Below are positions 1-9,243 of a stretch of DNA of 64,000 nucleotides, one piece after another. The number at the start of each line of letters is the position of its first letter. Positions within the stretch are counted from its first letter, which is position 1. The notes beneath the pieces are model-generated. The model made no database searches. It saw nothing but the letters and a program-made list of their open reading frames with translations, and had not been told where the DNA came from. The stretch is from Ga0077523 sp038324085 (GTDB lineage Bacteria > Pseudomonadota > Gammaproteobacteria > Burkholderiales > Ga0077523), in the NCBI GenBank assembly GCA_038324085.1, contig JBBQHP010000002.1:124001-188000 (forward strand), given 5' to 3'. The position numbers and the translations under genes are program-made.

Positions 1-2
1 TC

Positions 3-62
3 GAGCTCCGGCGCGGTTTCTGCGATACGCTCCGCCACCACTACGCGAACGGCATCACCTGA
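3..62 (+). CDS. C-terminal end of a gene cut by the window edge
   Basis: An open frame runs in from the left edge and stops at TGA 60-62; the last residues read RHHYANGIT. Only about 19 residues are visible, too few to identify the family. In many betaproteobacteria the gene just before sdhC encodes a GntR-type regulator, so that is the likeliest identity by position, but nothing in these residues proves it. The stop lies 61 bases before sdhC with no obvious promoter between, so sdhC may be co-transcribed with this gene. Confidence 0.4.
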   Translation, partial: ELRRGFCDTLRHHYANGIT

Positions 63-123
63 CCGCTTCCCGCATCGGCGCTCCCACCGCACTCACCCAC
101 CCGACGCCCCCGAAGGCTTGCGC

Positions 124-498
124 ATGGCGAAGTTGAGACCGAAATACCTGAACCTTTTCGAGATCAAGCTGCCTATTCCGGGCATCGTGTCGATCCTCCA
201 TCGGGTCAGCGGGGCCGGCCTGTTCCTGATGCTCCCGTTCGTGCTCTATCTGCTGCAATCGAGCCTGCAATCGCCGTCGAGCTACATCCTGTTCAGGGAC
301 CTTCTGTCCAGCGTGCTGGTGAAACTGCTGCTGCTCGGGCTGCTCTGGGCCTTCCTGCACCACTTCGCCGCCGGCATCCGTTACCTGCTGCTCGATATCC
401 ACGTCGGTACCGCCCTGGCACCCGCGCGCGCGTCCAGCTTCGCGGTGATCGGCGTGAGCCTCGTGCTGACTGTCCTCTTCGGGGTGTGGATGTGGTGA
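124..498 (+). CDS. sdhC: succinate dehydrogenase cytochrome b556 subunit
   Basis: A 124-residue membrane anchor subunit of succinate dehydrogenase (complex II), which holds haem b and the ubiquinone site in the inner membrane. The chain has three hydrophobic helices. The family motifs are HRVSG (His26-Arg27, Ser29) before helix 1, and HHFAAGIRYLLLD (residues 79-91), which carries the expected haem-ligand histidine and the quinone-site Arg/Asp. The ATG at 124 is chosen over the in-frame TTG at 118 because GAAGG sits 7 bases upstream. The end overlaps sdhD by 13 bases, so the two are translationally coupled. Confidence 0.95.
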   Translation: MAKLRPKYLNLFEIKLPIPGIVSILHRVSGAGLFLMLPFVLYLLQSSLQSPSSYILFRDLLSSVLVKLLLLGLLWAFLHHFAAGIRYLLLDIHVGTALAPARASSFAVIGVSLVLTVLFGVWMW

Positions 499-842
499 AA
501 CGGATCGTCGTCGGGGCGCACTACGGGTTGCGCGACTGGCTGGTACAGCGCGTGACCGCGGTCATCATGGCCGTGTTCGCATTGCTCATGCTTTTCATCG
601 TGGTATTCCACCGCCCCGAGCACTACGGTGCGTGGAGCGCGCTCATGTCGCAGCAGTGGATGCGGCTCGCGAGCCTGCTGTTCCTGCTGTCGCTGTTCTG
701 GCACGCCTGGATCGGCGCGCGGGACATAATCATGGACTACGTGAAGCCCGACGGCGCCAGGCTCGCCGTGCAGGTGGTCGTGGTGCTGCTACTGGTCGTC
801 TATGCGCTGTGGTCGATCCAGATTCTCTGGGGGATCTACTGA
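486..842 (+). CDS. sdhD: succinate dehydrogenase hydrophobic membrane anchor subunit
   Basis: Second membrane anchor of complex II, 118 residues with three hydrophobic helices. The HYGLRDW block near residue 12 and the HAWIGARDIIMDY block (residues 73-85) are typical of SdhD and contain the quinone-site Asp-Tyr pair. Start is a GTG at 486 inside the end of sdhC; the GTG codons at 492 and 495 are equally possible and change only the first residues. The stop overlaps the sdhA start (TGATG), indicating a tight sdhCDAB operon. Confidence 0.93.
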   Translation: MDVVKRIVVGAHYGLRDWLVQRVTAVIMAVFALLMLFIVVFHRPEHYGAWSALMSQQWMRLASLLFLLSLFWHAWIGARDIIMDYVKPDGARLAVQVVVVLLLVVYALWSIQILWGIY

Positions 843-2605
843 TGGCGCTGCCGATACGGAAGTTCGATGCGGTCATCGTCGGTGCCGGCGGCGCCGGGAT
901 GCGCGCGTCGCTCCAGCTGGCCGAAGCCGGGCTCAAGGTGGCCGTGCTGTCGAAGGTTTTTCCGACCCGGTCGCACACCGTGGCGGCGCAGGGCGGTATC
1001 GGCGCCTCGCTCGGCAACATGGGCGAGGACTCCTGGCTCTGGCACATGTACGATACGATCAAGGGGTCCGACTATCTCGGCGACCAGGATGCCATCGAGT
1101 TCATGTGTCGCAAGGCGCCGCAGGCCGTCATCGAGCTCGAGCACTACGGTATGCCGTTCGACCGCAACGACGACGGTTCCGTTTATCAGCGGCCGTTCGG
1201 CGGACATTCGCAGAATTTCGGCGAACGGCCGGTGCAGCGCTCGTGCTGCGCGGCGGACCGCACCGGGCACGCGATGCTCCATACGCTCTACCAGCGCAAC
1301 GTGCGTGCGAATACGCTGTTCTTCGTCGAGTGGATGGCGCTCGACCTGATCCGCGATGCCAGCGGCCAGGTGCTCGGTGTGAGCGCGATGGAAATGGAGA
1401 CCGGCGAGATCTGGATCTTCCATGCGCGCGCGACCTTGTTCGCCACCGGTGGGGCGGGGCGAATCTATTCCGCCAGCACCAACGCGTTCATCAATACCGG
1501 AGACGGCCTGGGCATGGCCGCAAGGGCCGGGATCCCGCTCGAAGACATGGAGTTCTGGCAGTTCCATCCCACCGGCGTCGCCGGGGCAGGAGTGCTGATC
1601 ACCGAAGGCGTGCGCGGCGAGGGCGGCTACCTGCTGAACAAGGACGGCGAGCGCTTCATGGAACGCTATGCCCCGACCATGAAGGACCTCGCGAGCCGCG
1701 ATGTGGTGTCCCGCGCCATGGCCACCGAGATCAAGGAAGGCCGCGGCGCCGGCAAGGACGCCGACTACATCCTACTCAAGCTCGATCACCTGGGCCTGGA
1801 CGTGATCGAGAAGCGGCTGCCGGGGATCCGCGAGATCGCCAAGAAATTCGCCAACGTCGATCCGGTCAAGGACCCCATTCCGGTGGTACCCACCTGTCAT
1901 TACCAGATGGGTGGCATTCCGACGAACTATCACGGCGAGGTGGTCGTTCCTGCCGGCGGCGACCCGAATGCCGTCGTGCCGGGCTTCTATGCCGCGGGCG
2001 AGTGCGCCTGCGCCTCGGTACACGGCGCGAACCGGCTCGGGACCAATTCGCTCACCGACCTGCTGGTGTTCGGCAAGGCAGCGGCCGAGAGCGTGATCGC
2101 CTTCCTCGCGGAGAATCCGGGCCACAAGGACCTGCCGGCCGATGCCGGCGAGTTTTCGCACGCGCGGGTCGCACGGCTCGACGGCCAGTCGGGTGGGGAG
2201 AGCGTGTTCGAGGTCGGCGCCGAGATGCGTCGAACCATGCAGGCTCATTGCGGGGTGTTCCGCTTCCCCGACATGCTGAGCTCGGGGGTGCAGAAGATCC
2301 AGGCAGTGGCAGAGCGCGGGAGGCGCACGGAGATCAAGGACAAGAGCCGGACCTTCAACACTGCCCGTGTCGAGGCGCTGGAACTGGACAACCTGATCGA
2401 GGTCGCGCTCGCCACCCTGGTTTCGGCGGAAGCCCGCAAGGAAAGCCGCGGCGCGCACGATCGGGCCGATTTCGCCAAGCGCGACGACGCCAACTGGCTG
2501 AAGCACAGCCTCTGGTATCGCGACGGCAGCCGTCTCGACTACAAGCCGGTGACGCTGAAGCCGCTGACTGCCCAGTCGTTCGAGCCGAAAGTGCGCAGCT
2601 ACTAG
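842..2605 (+). CDS. sdhA: succinate dehydrogenase flavoprotein subunit
   Basis: The 587-residue FAD subunit that oxidises succinate to fumarate on the cytoplasmic face of complex II. The dinucleotide fold GAGGAG is at residues 14-19, and SHTVAAQGG follows, with His45 the expected covalent FAD attachment site. Further family blocks are FWQFHPTGV, the substrate-loop region TEGVRGEGG, and the helical C-terminal domain. Length matches the family (about 590). The ATG at 842 overlaps the sdhD stop by one base; a longer open frame begins at 632 but lies inside sdhD and is not conserved. Confidence 0.97.
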   Translation: MALPIRKFDAVIVGAGGAGMRASLQLAEAGLKVAVLSKVFPTRSHTVAAQGGIGASLGNMGEDSWLWHMYDTIKGSDYLGDQDAIEFMCRKAPQAVIELEHYGMPFDRNDDGSVYQRPFGGHSQNFGERPVQRSCCAADRTGHAMLHTLYQRNVRANTLFFVEWMALDLIRDASGQVLGVSAMEMETGEIWIFHARATLFATGGAGRIYSASTNAFINTGDGLGMAARAGIPLEDMEFWQFHPTGVAGAGVLITEGVRGEGGYLLNKDGERFMERYAPTMKDLASRDVVSRAMATEIKEGRGAGKDADYILLKLDHLGLDVIEKRLPGIREIAKKFANVDPVKDPIPVVPTCHYQMGGIPTNYHGEVVVPAGGDPNAVVPGFYAAGECACASVHGANRLGTNSLTDLLVFGKAAAESVIAFLAENPGHKDLPADAGEFSHARVARLDGQSGGESVFEVGAEMRRTMQAHCGVFRFPDMLSSGVQKIQAVAERGRRTEIKDKSRTFNTARVEALELDNLIEVALATLVSAEARKESRGAHDRADFAKRDDANWLKHSLWYRDGSRLDYKPVTLKPLTAQSFEPKVRSY

Positions 2606-2614
2606 GAACGCCCC

Positions 2615-3310
2615 ATGCGATTCAAGATCTACCGCTACGATCCCGACCAGGACGCAAAGCCGTACATGAAGGATTACGACATCGCGCTCGAACCGACCGA
2701 CCGGATGCTCCTCGACGCGCTGATCCGCATCAAGGCGTTCGACGACAGCCTGTCGCTGCGCCGGTCGTGCCGCGAAGGCGTCTGTGGTTCGGACGCAATG
2801 AACATCAACGGACGCAACGGGCTGGCCTGCATCACCCGGATTGCCGATCTGAAGGAACCGGTGGAACTGCGGCCGCTGCCCGGTTTGCCGGTGATCCGCG
2901 ACCTGGTCGTGGACATGTCGCAATTCTTCAAGCAATACCATTCGATCAAGCCGTACCTGCGCAACGACGAAGTCCCGCCGGAAAAGGAGCGGCGCCAGAG
3001 CCCGGAAGAGCGCGAGGAGCTGGACGGCCTGTACGAGTGCATCCTGTGCGCGTGCTGCTCCACCGCCTGTCCGTCGTTCTGGTGGAACCCGGACAAGTTC
3101 GTGGGCCCCGCGGGTTTGCTCGCGGCCTACCGCTTCATCGCCGATACCCGGGACCAGGCCACGAGCGAACGCCTGGACGACCTGGAAGACCCCTATCGCC
3201 TGTTCCGCTGCCACTCGATCATGAATTGCGTCGATGTCTGTCCGAAGGGGCTGAATCCCACCCGCGCCATCGGACGGATCAAGGACATCATGGTCAAGCG
3301 GATGGTCTGA
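2615..3310 (+). CDS. sdhB: succinate dehydrogenase iron-sulfur subunit
   Basis: The 231-residue electron-transfer subunit linking SdhA to the membrane anchors. Three cluster motifs are visible: SCREGVCGSD with a following LAC for the [2Fe-2S] centre (Cys52, Cys57, Asp60, Cys72), CILCACCSTACP for [4Fe-4S], and CHSIMNCVDVCPKG for [3Fe-4S] plus the last [4Fe-4S] ligand. The Asp in place of a third Cys in the first motif also occurs in E. coli SdhB and is not a defect. It starts 9 bases after sdhA. Confidence 0.97.
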   Translation: MRFKIYRYDPDQDAKPYMKDYDIALEPTDRMLLDALIRIKAFDDSLSLRRSCREGVCGSDAMNINGRNGLACITRIADLKEPVELRPLPGLPVIRDLVVDMSQFFKQYHSIKPYLRNDEVPPEKERRQSPEEREELDGLYECILCACCSTACPSFWWNPDKFVGPAGLLAAYRFIADTRDQATSERLDDLEDPYRLFRCHSIMNCVDVCPKGLNPTRAIGRIKDIMVKRMV

Positions 3311-3337
3311 CGAGCATGAGGATTCCGGATCCCGCCG

Positions 3338-3595
3338 GTGGAAATTGACCCGGATCGCGCGGCCCAGCGGATCCGCTGGCACTGCCGGCGCGGTCTGCTG
3401 GAACTCGATCTGGTTCTGGCGCGTTTTCTGGACTCCCGCTTCGAGCAGTTGAGCCTGGCGGAGCGAGAAATCTTTTCAGGTCTGCTCGAACGAGCCGATA
3501 CCGAACTCTGGGATCTCGTTTCGGGCAGGTATCGGTCGAACAGCGTGGCGGAAGAGGCGCTGCTCGACGTCATGAGGGCCGCCCCGGCTGTTTGA
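3338..3595 (+). CDS. sdhE: FAD assembly factor SdhE
   Basis: An 85-residue SdhE/YgfY-family protein that promotes covalent flavinylation of SdhA. The signature RRGLLELD matches the conserved RGxxE motif that contacts the flavoprotein; the rest is the small all-helical fold. It begins with GTG, 27 bases after sdhB, so it belongs to the sdh operon. Its E. coli neighbour ygfX is not here but about 35 kb away, beside ygfZ. Confidence 0.9.
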   Translation: MEIDPDRAAQRIRWHCRRGLLELDLVLARFLDSRFEQLSLAEREIFSGLLERADTELWDLVSGRYRSNSVAEEALLDVMRAAPAV

Positions 3596-3658
3596 TGCAT
3601 AGCAGCAATCGCCGCGGAATGTGCCTACAATAAGTATCTGCGCCATTTGGAGAGGGTG

Positions 3659-4969
3659 ATGAGCAACAACGATAAAGCGACCATCACGTTCAGCGACGGG
3701 ACACCGTCGATTGATCTGCCCTTGTTGAAAGGGACGGTCGGGCCCGATGTTATCGACATCCGTAAGCTCTACGGAACCACCGGAAAGTTCACCTACGACC
3801 CTGGCTTCCTCTCGACTGCCTCGTGCAATTCGACCATCACCTACATCGACGGCGACAAGGGCGAATTGCTCTACCGCGGCTATCCGATCGAACAGCTGGC
3901 GGTCAATTGCGACTTCCTCGAGGTCTGCCACCTGATCCTGTACGGCGAGCTGCCCAACGCCGCGCAGAAGGCCGACTTCGATGCCCGTGTGACCCAGCAT
4001 ACGATGGTCAACGAGCAGATGCAGTTCTTCATGCGGGGCTTCCGGCGCGACGCTCATCCGATGGCCGCGATGACCGGCCTGGTCGGCGGGCTGTCGGCGT
4101 TCTATCCCGATTCGATGAACCTGCACGACGCGAGGCAGCGGGACATTTCCGCGATCCGGCTGATCGCGAAGATGCCGACCCTGGTCGCCATGGCCTACAA
4201 GTACACCATCGGCCAGCCGTACATGTATCCGCGCAACAAGCTCTCGTATTCGGCGAACTTCATGCACATGATGTTCGCCACCCCGTGCGACGAGTACGAG
4301 GTGAACGACGTGCTGGTACGCGCGCTCGATCGCATCTTCATCCTCCACGCCGATCACGAGCAGAACGCGTCCACCTCCACGGTGCGTTTGTGCGCGTCAT
4401 CGGGAACCAACCCGTTCGCGGCCATCGCGGCCGGCGTTGCCTGCCTCTGGGGCCCCGCGCACGGCGGCGCCAACGAAGCCTCGCTCAACATGCTGGGCGA
4501 GATCCAGCAGATGGGCGGGGTCGAGAAGATCGGAGAGTTCATCGACAAGGTGAAGGACAAGAACTCGACCGTGCGCCTCATGGGCTTCGGTCACCGCGTC
4601 TACAAGAACTACGATCCGCGCGCGAAACTGATGCGCGAGACCTGCCATGAGGTGCTGACCGAACTGGGGCTCGAGGACGATCCGTTGTTCAAGCTCGCCA
4701 TGGCGCTCGAGAAGATCGCGCTGGAGGACGAATATTTCGTGAACCGCAAGCTGTATCCGAACGTCGATTTCTACTCCGGCATCGTACAGAAGGCGATCGG
4801 CATCCCGGTGCCGCTGTTCACGGCCATCTTCGCGCTCGCGCGCACGGTCGGCTGGATCGCGCAATTGAACGAGATGATCGCCGACCCCGAGTACAAGATC
4901 GCCCGCCCGCGCCAGCTCTTCGTTGGTGCCACGCATCGTACCGTCGTCCCGATCGCGCAGCGCGCCTGA
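3659..4969 (+). CDS. gltA: type II citrate synthase
   Basis: A 436-residue hexameric-type citrate synthase condensing acetyl-CoA with oxaloacetate. Recognisable blocks are LYRGYPIEQLA, the catalytic regions PAHGGAN and GFGHRVYKN, and LYPNVDFYSG with the catalytic Asp. Length fits the NADH-sensitive type II family. The ATG at 3659 is preferred; GGAGAGG lies directly before it, and the in-frame TTG and GTG a few codons upstream are weaker choices. A TACAAT box at 3626 in the 63-base gap after sdhE could be a -10 element, but no convincing -35 goes with it. Confidence 0.97.
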   Translation: MSNNDKATITFSDGTPSIDLPLLKGTVGPDVIDIRKLYGTTGKFTYDPGFLSTASCNSTITYIDGDKGELLYRGYPIEQLAVNCDFLEVCHLILYGELPNAAQKADFDARVTQHTMVNEQMQFFMRGFRRDAHPMAAMTGLVGGLSAFYPDSMNLHDARQRDISAIRLIAKMPTLVAMAYKYTIGQPYMYPRNKLSYSANFMHMMFATPCDEYEVNDVLVRALDRIFILHADHEQNASTSTVRLCASSGTNPFAAIAAGVACLWGPAHGGANEASLNMLGEIQQMGGVEKIGEFIDKVKDKNSTVRLMGFGHRVYKNYDPRAKLMRETCHEVLTELGLEDDPLFKLAMALEKIALEDEYFVNRKLYPNVDFYSGIVQKAIGIPVPLFTAIFALARTVGWIAQLNEMIADPEYKIARPRQLFVGATHRTVVPIAQRA

Positions 4970-5000
4970 GTTCGCGCGCAGGTCCCAGGAGATACGCCCA

Positions 5001-7850
5001 ATGATGAAGGATCTGCGCTCCGGCTCTTACCTCTTCGGCGGCAATGCGCCCTACATCGACGAGCTCTACGAGAATTACCTGGAGAACCAGGAATCGGTGG
5101 CGCCGGAGTGGAAACGGTACTTCGATCAGATCCAGGTGCTGCCTGGTCCGAGAGACGTCGCTCACGCCCCGGTGCGTGAACTGATCGGCCGCATCGCGAA
5201 GGACCGCAGCAAGGGCGGCGCGCAGATTTCCCCGACCGACCTGGCCGAACTGGGACGCAAACAGGCCGCCGTGTTCCAGCTGATCAGCTCGTACCGGTTC
5301 CTCGGTGCGCGCCACGCCAATCTCGATCCCCTGAAGCGTCACGAGCGGCCCGAGGTGCCCGAACTCGACCCCGCGTCCCATGGATTCACCGACGCGGACA
5401 TGGATCGGGTCTTCAACACCGGCACCCTGGTGGGTCCGCAGCAGGCGACCCTGCGCGAGATCATCCAGGCGCTGCGCGAGACCTATTGCGGCACCATCGG
5501 TCTCGAGTACATGTACCTCACCGACACTGCCCAGAAGCGCTGGCTGCAGCAGCGCTTCGAGGGAATCCGGTCGCGGCCGAGCTACTCCCCCGACTACAAG
5601 CGCCACATCCTCGAACGCATCACCGCAGCCGAGGTGCTCGAGAAGTATCTGCACACGCGCTACGTGGGTCAGAAACGCTTTTCCCTGGAAGGCGGCGACA
5701 GCCTGATCCCGATGCTGGACAACCTGCTCCAACGCGCGGGCGAGCATGGCGTGCAGGAACTCGTGATCGGCATGGCGCACCGCGGCCGCCTCAACGTCCT
5801 GGTCAACACCCTGGGCAAGCTGCCGTCCGACCTGTTTCTCGAATTCGAAGGCAAGCATGCCGGCGAGTTGATGGCAGGCGACGTCAAGTATCACCAGGGC
5901 TTCTCTTCGGACGTGATGACGCCGGGCGGTCCGATGCATGTGACGCTCGCGTTCAATCCGTCGCATCTCGAGATCGTCAATCCGGTGGTCGAAGGTTCGG
6001 TTCGCGCGCGGCAGCATCGGCGCCGCGATCGTGAAGGGCGGCAGGTGATGCCCGTGCTGCTGCATGGCGACGCCGCGTTCGCGGGGCAGGGCGTGATCAT
6101 GGAGACTCTCAATCTGTCCCAGACGCGCGGGTACGGAACCGGTGGAACCGTGCACATCATCGTGAACAACCAGATCGGATTTACAACCTCCGATCCGCGC
6201 GACACGCGCTCGATGATCTACTGCTCGGACGTCGCCAAGATCGTGGAGGCTCCGGTCATCCACGTGAACGGCGACGACCCCGAGGCCGTCGTTCTCGCCA
6301 CCGAGGCGGCGCTCGACTTCCGCAGCGAGTTCGGCCGCGACGTGGTCATCGACATGGTGTGCTTCCGCCGGCTCGGCCACAACGAGCAGGACGAGCCCAT
6401 GGTGACCCAGCCGCTGATGTACAAGATCATCACGCAGCATCAGGGCACGCGGAAACTGTACGCCGATCGGCTGGCGCAGGAAGGCGTGATCAAGGACGGC
6501 GAGGCCGACGAAGTGATCAAGGCCTACCGCAACGCGCTCGATGCCGGGCACCACACCAACAAGAGCATCATCTACAACTTCAAGCCGCCGTTCCAGGTGG
6601 AATGGGCTCCGTATCGGAACGTGCCCTGGAACCAGCCGGTCGACACCGGGCTGCCGCTGGCGGATCTGCAGTTCCTCGCCGAGCGGGTCACCACCATTCC
6701 ACCCCATTTCAAGCTCCATCCCCGGGTCGAGAAGGTCATCGCGGACCGGCGCCAGATGGGTCTCGGCAAGCTGCCGCTCGATTGGGGCATGGCGGAGACC
6801 CTCGCTTACGCAGCCCTGCTGAAGCAGGGCTATGGCGTGCGCGTGTCAGGGCAGGATTCCGGGCGCGGCACGTTCTTCCACCGCCACGCCGTGCTGCACG
6901 ACCAGAATCGCGAACGCTGGGATGCCGGTACCTATGTACCGTTGCAGAAGATCGCCGAGAACCAGCCCGACTTTCTCGTCATCGACTCGACCCTGTCGGA
7001 AGAGGCGGTGCTCGGATTCGAGTACGGCTATGCGACCGCGTCGCCGAACGAACTGGTGGTCTGGGAAGCGCAGTTCGGCGATTTCGCCAATGGCGCCCAG
7101 GTGGTGATCGACCAGTTCATCGCCTCCGGAGAAGTGAAGTGGGGGCGGATGTGCGGCCTGGTGCTGATGCTGCCGCACGGCTACGAAGGCCAGGGTCCCG
7201 AACATTCGTCCGCGCGGCCGGAACGGTTCCTGCAACTGTGCGCCGACTACAACATGCAGGTGGTGGTGCCGTCGACGCCGGCCCAGATGTTCCACGTGTT
7301 GCGTCGCCAGATGCTCCGCCCGTACCGCAAACCCCTCGTGATCATGAGTCCCAAGTCGATGCTCCGGCACAAGGAATCCGTGTCGAGCCTGGAGGAACTG
7401 GGTCAGGGCCGCTTCATGCCCGTGATTCCCGACCCCGCGGCGCTCAGGGCGGGCAAGGTCAAGCGCGTGGTTTTCTGCTGCGGCAAGATCTATTTCGATC
7501 TGGCCGCCGCGCGGCGCGAACTCGGCATCGAGGGCGTGGCGCTGGTGCGCATCGAGCAGCTCTATCCGTTTCCGCACGATGACTTCAAGGCCGAGATCGA
7601 CCGCTATGCCAAAGCCACGGAGATCGTCTGGTGCCAGGAGGAGCCCGCCAATCAGGGCGCATGGCACCGCATCCAGCATTACCTGCTCCGCCAACTGCGG
7701 CCGGACCAGACACTCACTTATTCGCTGCGCCAGTCGAGCGCGGCACCGGCGGGCGGTTATCTCGCCCTCCACAACCAGCGCCAGAAGGCAGTGGTGGAAG
7801 CGGCGCTGACGCACGGCGCCTCTTTCCCGCCAGTCGCCGGCGACAGTTAA
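5001..7850 (+). CDS. sucA: 2-oxoglutarate dehydrogenase E1 component
   Basis: The 949-residue thiamine-diphosphate decarboxylase (E1o) of the 2-oxoglutarate dehydrogenase complex. Family blocks are LFGGNAPYIDELYENY at the N-terminus, GMAHRGRLNVL, FNPSHLEIVNPVVEGSVRA, HGDAAFAGQGV, NNQIGFTTS in the ThDP fold, and the transketolase-type pyrimidine domain with GYEGQGPEHSSARPERFLQL. The ATG at 5001 (or the next codon) follows CAGGAGATA; an open frame reaches back to 4923 but lies within gltA. It is 31 bases after gltA and 33 bases before sucB. Confidence 0.97.
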   Translation: MMKDLRSGSYLFGGNAPYIDELYENYLENQESVAPEWKRYFDQIQVLPGPRDVAHAPVRELIGRIAKDRSKGGAQISPTDLAELGRKQAAVFQLISSYRFLGARHANLDPLKRHERPEVPELDPASHGFTDADMDRVFNTGTLVGPQQATLREIIQALRETYCGTIGLEYMYLTDTAQKRWLQQRFEGIRSRPSYSPDYKRHILERITAAEVLEKYLHTRYVGQKRFSLEGGDSLIPMLDNLLQRAGEHGVQELVIGMAHRGRLNVLVNTLGKLPSDLFLEFEGKHAGELMAGDVKYHQGFSSDVMTPGGPMHVTLAFNPSHLEIVNPVVEGSVRARQHRRRDREGRQVMPVLLHGDAAFAGQGVIMETLNLSQTRGYGTGGTVHIIVNNQIGFTTSDPRDTRSMIYCSDVAKIVEAPVIHVNGDDPEAVVLATEAALDFRSEFGRDVVIDMVCFRRLGHNEQDEPMVTQPLMYKIITQHQGTRKLYADRLAQEGVIKDGEADEVIKAYRNALDAGHHTNKSIIYNFKPPFQVEWAPYRNVPWNQPVDTGLPLADLQFLAERVTTIPPHFKLHPRVEKVIADRRQMGLGKLPLDWGMAETLAYAALLKQGYGVRVSGQDSGRGTFFHRHAVLHDQNRERWDAGTYVPLQKIAENQPDFLVIDSTLSEEAVLGFEYGYATASPNELVVWEAQFGDFANGAQVVIDQFIASGEVKWGRMCGLVLMLPHGYEGQGPEHSSARPERFLQLCADYNMQVVVPSTPAQMFHVLRRQMLRPYRKPLVIMSPKSMLRHKESVSSLEELGQGRFMPVIPDPAALRAGKVKRVVFCCGKIYFDLAAARRELGIEGVALVRIEQLYPFPHDDFKAEIDRYAKATEIVWCQEEPANQGAWHRIQHYLLRQLRPDQTLTYSLRQSSAAPAGGYLALHNQRQKAVVEAALTHGASFPPVAGDS

Positions 7851-7883
7851 AAGAAAAATGGGTAACAGCACCACGGAGTATTC

Positions 7884-9122
7884 ATGCTGATCGAAGTGAA
7901 GGTGCCGGTGTTGTCCGAATCGGTGGCCGAGGCCACGCTGCTCTCCTGGCACAAGAAGCAGGGCGACTATGTCCAGCGCGATGAGAACCTGATCGATATC
8001 GAGACCGACAAGGTCGTGCTCGAGCTGCCGGCGCCGATGGCGGGCAAGATCACCAAGATCCTCAAGGAAGACGGCGGCACCGTCGTCAGCAATGAGGTGA
8101 TCGCGCAGATCGATACCGCCGCGGCTGCACCCGCCGAAAACGCCGCCAAGGCAGCGCTACCGGCGAAGCCCGCTGAGGCCTCGAAAGCCGCGGCAAAGCC
8201 ACCGGATGCGCGTCCGGCCGCGCCTGCCCCCGCTGCCGAAGTCGTCGCCATGCCGGCGGCCCGCAAGGTTGCGGCGGACAGCAACGTCGATCTCGCCCAG
8301 GTACCGGGTACCGGGCGCGGGGGACGCGTGACGAAGCCCGATGTGGTGGCGCATCTCGCCGGGGCCGCGCGTCCCGTGACGCCCTTGCCCGCAGCGGTGG
8401 ACCTCGACAGTCTCATGGGCGACCGGCCCGAGAAGCGGGTCGCCATGTCGCGCCTGCGCCAGCGCGTCGCCGAGCGCCTGGTGCAGTCCCAGTCGACGGC
8501 TGCCATCCTCACCACGTTCAATGAAGTCAACATGCAGGCCGTCATGGATCTGCGCAATCGCTACAAGGAACGCTTCGAGAAGGACCACGGTGTGAAGCTC
8601 GGCTTCATGTCGTTCTTCGTGAAGGCGGCCCTTGCGGCGCTCAAGAAGTATCCGGTCCTGAACGCATCCGTGGACGGCACCGACATCGTGTATCACGGCT
8701 ATTTCGACGTCGGGATCGCGGTCGGCAGTCCGCGCGGACTGGTCGTGCCGATCGTGCGCAATGCCGACCAGATGTCGTTGGCCGAGATCGAGAAGACCAT
8801 CTCCGATTTCGGCAAACGTGCGCAGGAGGGCAAGCTCACCATCGAAGAGCTCACCGGCGGCACGTTCTCGATCTCCAACGGCGGGGTGTTCGGATCGATG
8901 CTCTCGACGCCCATCATCAATCCGCCGCAGAGCGCCATCCTGGGCATCCATGCGACCAAGGATCGGCCGGTGGCGGAAAACGGTCAGGTCGTCATCCGGC
9001 CGATGAATTATCTTGCGATGTCCTACGACCATCGCATCATCGACGGCCGTGAAGCCGTGCTCGGTCTGGTTGCGATCAAGGAAGCGCTGGAAGACCCGGC
9101 GCGACTGCTGCTCGACTTGTAG
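7884..9122 (+). CDS. sucB: dihydrolipoamide succinyltransferase (E2o)
   Basis: The 412-residue core of the 2-oxoglutarate dehydrogenase complex. Order of domains: a lipoyl domain at residues 1-77 with lipoylated Lys43 in the DKVVLE motif; an Ala/Pro-rich linker; the E3-binding domain around residues 125-155 (ARKVAADSNVD to VTKPDVVAHL); and the acyltransferase domain ending in SYDHRIIDGREAV, whose His and Asp are catalytic. Start ATG 7884 follows CACGGAG. The 121 bases before lpd hold no gene. Confidence 0.96.
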   Translation: MLIEVKVPVLSESVAEATLLSWHKKQGDYVQRDENLIDIETDKVVLELPAPMAGKITKILKEDGGTVVSNEVIAQIDTAAAAPAENAAKAALPAKPAEASKAAAKPPDARPAAPAPAAEVVAMPAARKVAADSNVDLAQVPGTGRGGRVTKPDVVAHLAGAARPVTPLPAAVDLDSLMGDRPEKRVAMSRLRQRVAERLVQSQSTAAILTTFNEVNMQAVMDLRNRYKERFEKDHGVKLGFMSFFVKAALAALKKYPVLNASVDGTDIVYHGYFDVGIAVGSPRGLVVPIVRNADQMSLAEIEKTISDFGKRAQEGKLTIEELTGGTFSISNGGVFGSMLSTPIINPPQSAILGIHATKDRPVAENGQVVIRPMNYLAMSYDHRIIDGREAVLGLVAIKEALEDPARLLLDL

Positions 9123-9243
9123 TTCGGTACGCGCGCGGTGACCGGGACGGCCTTGAGGATCGGCCGCCGCGTCCCCAGTTGTCGTTTGTGAACCTTGTTT
9201 GCCCATCGATGGCAGCGCATTGGCGGGACCTCACGGAGGCGAA

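Noticed and set aside
2792..2794. Missing cysteine in the SdhB [2Fe-2S] motif
   Set aside because: The Asp at this position is also found in E. coli SdhB and is an accepted ligand variant.
4818..6719. A 633-residue open frame antisense to sucA
   Set aside because: High-GC shadow: it mirrors the codon pattern of sucA on the other strand, is rich in Arg/His/Val/Glu, and matches no family I recognise.
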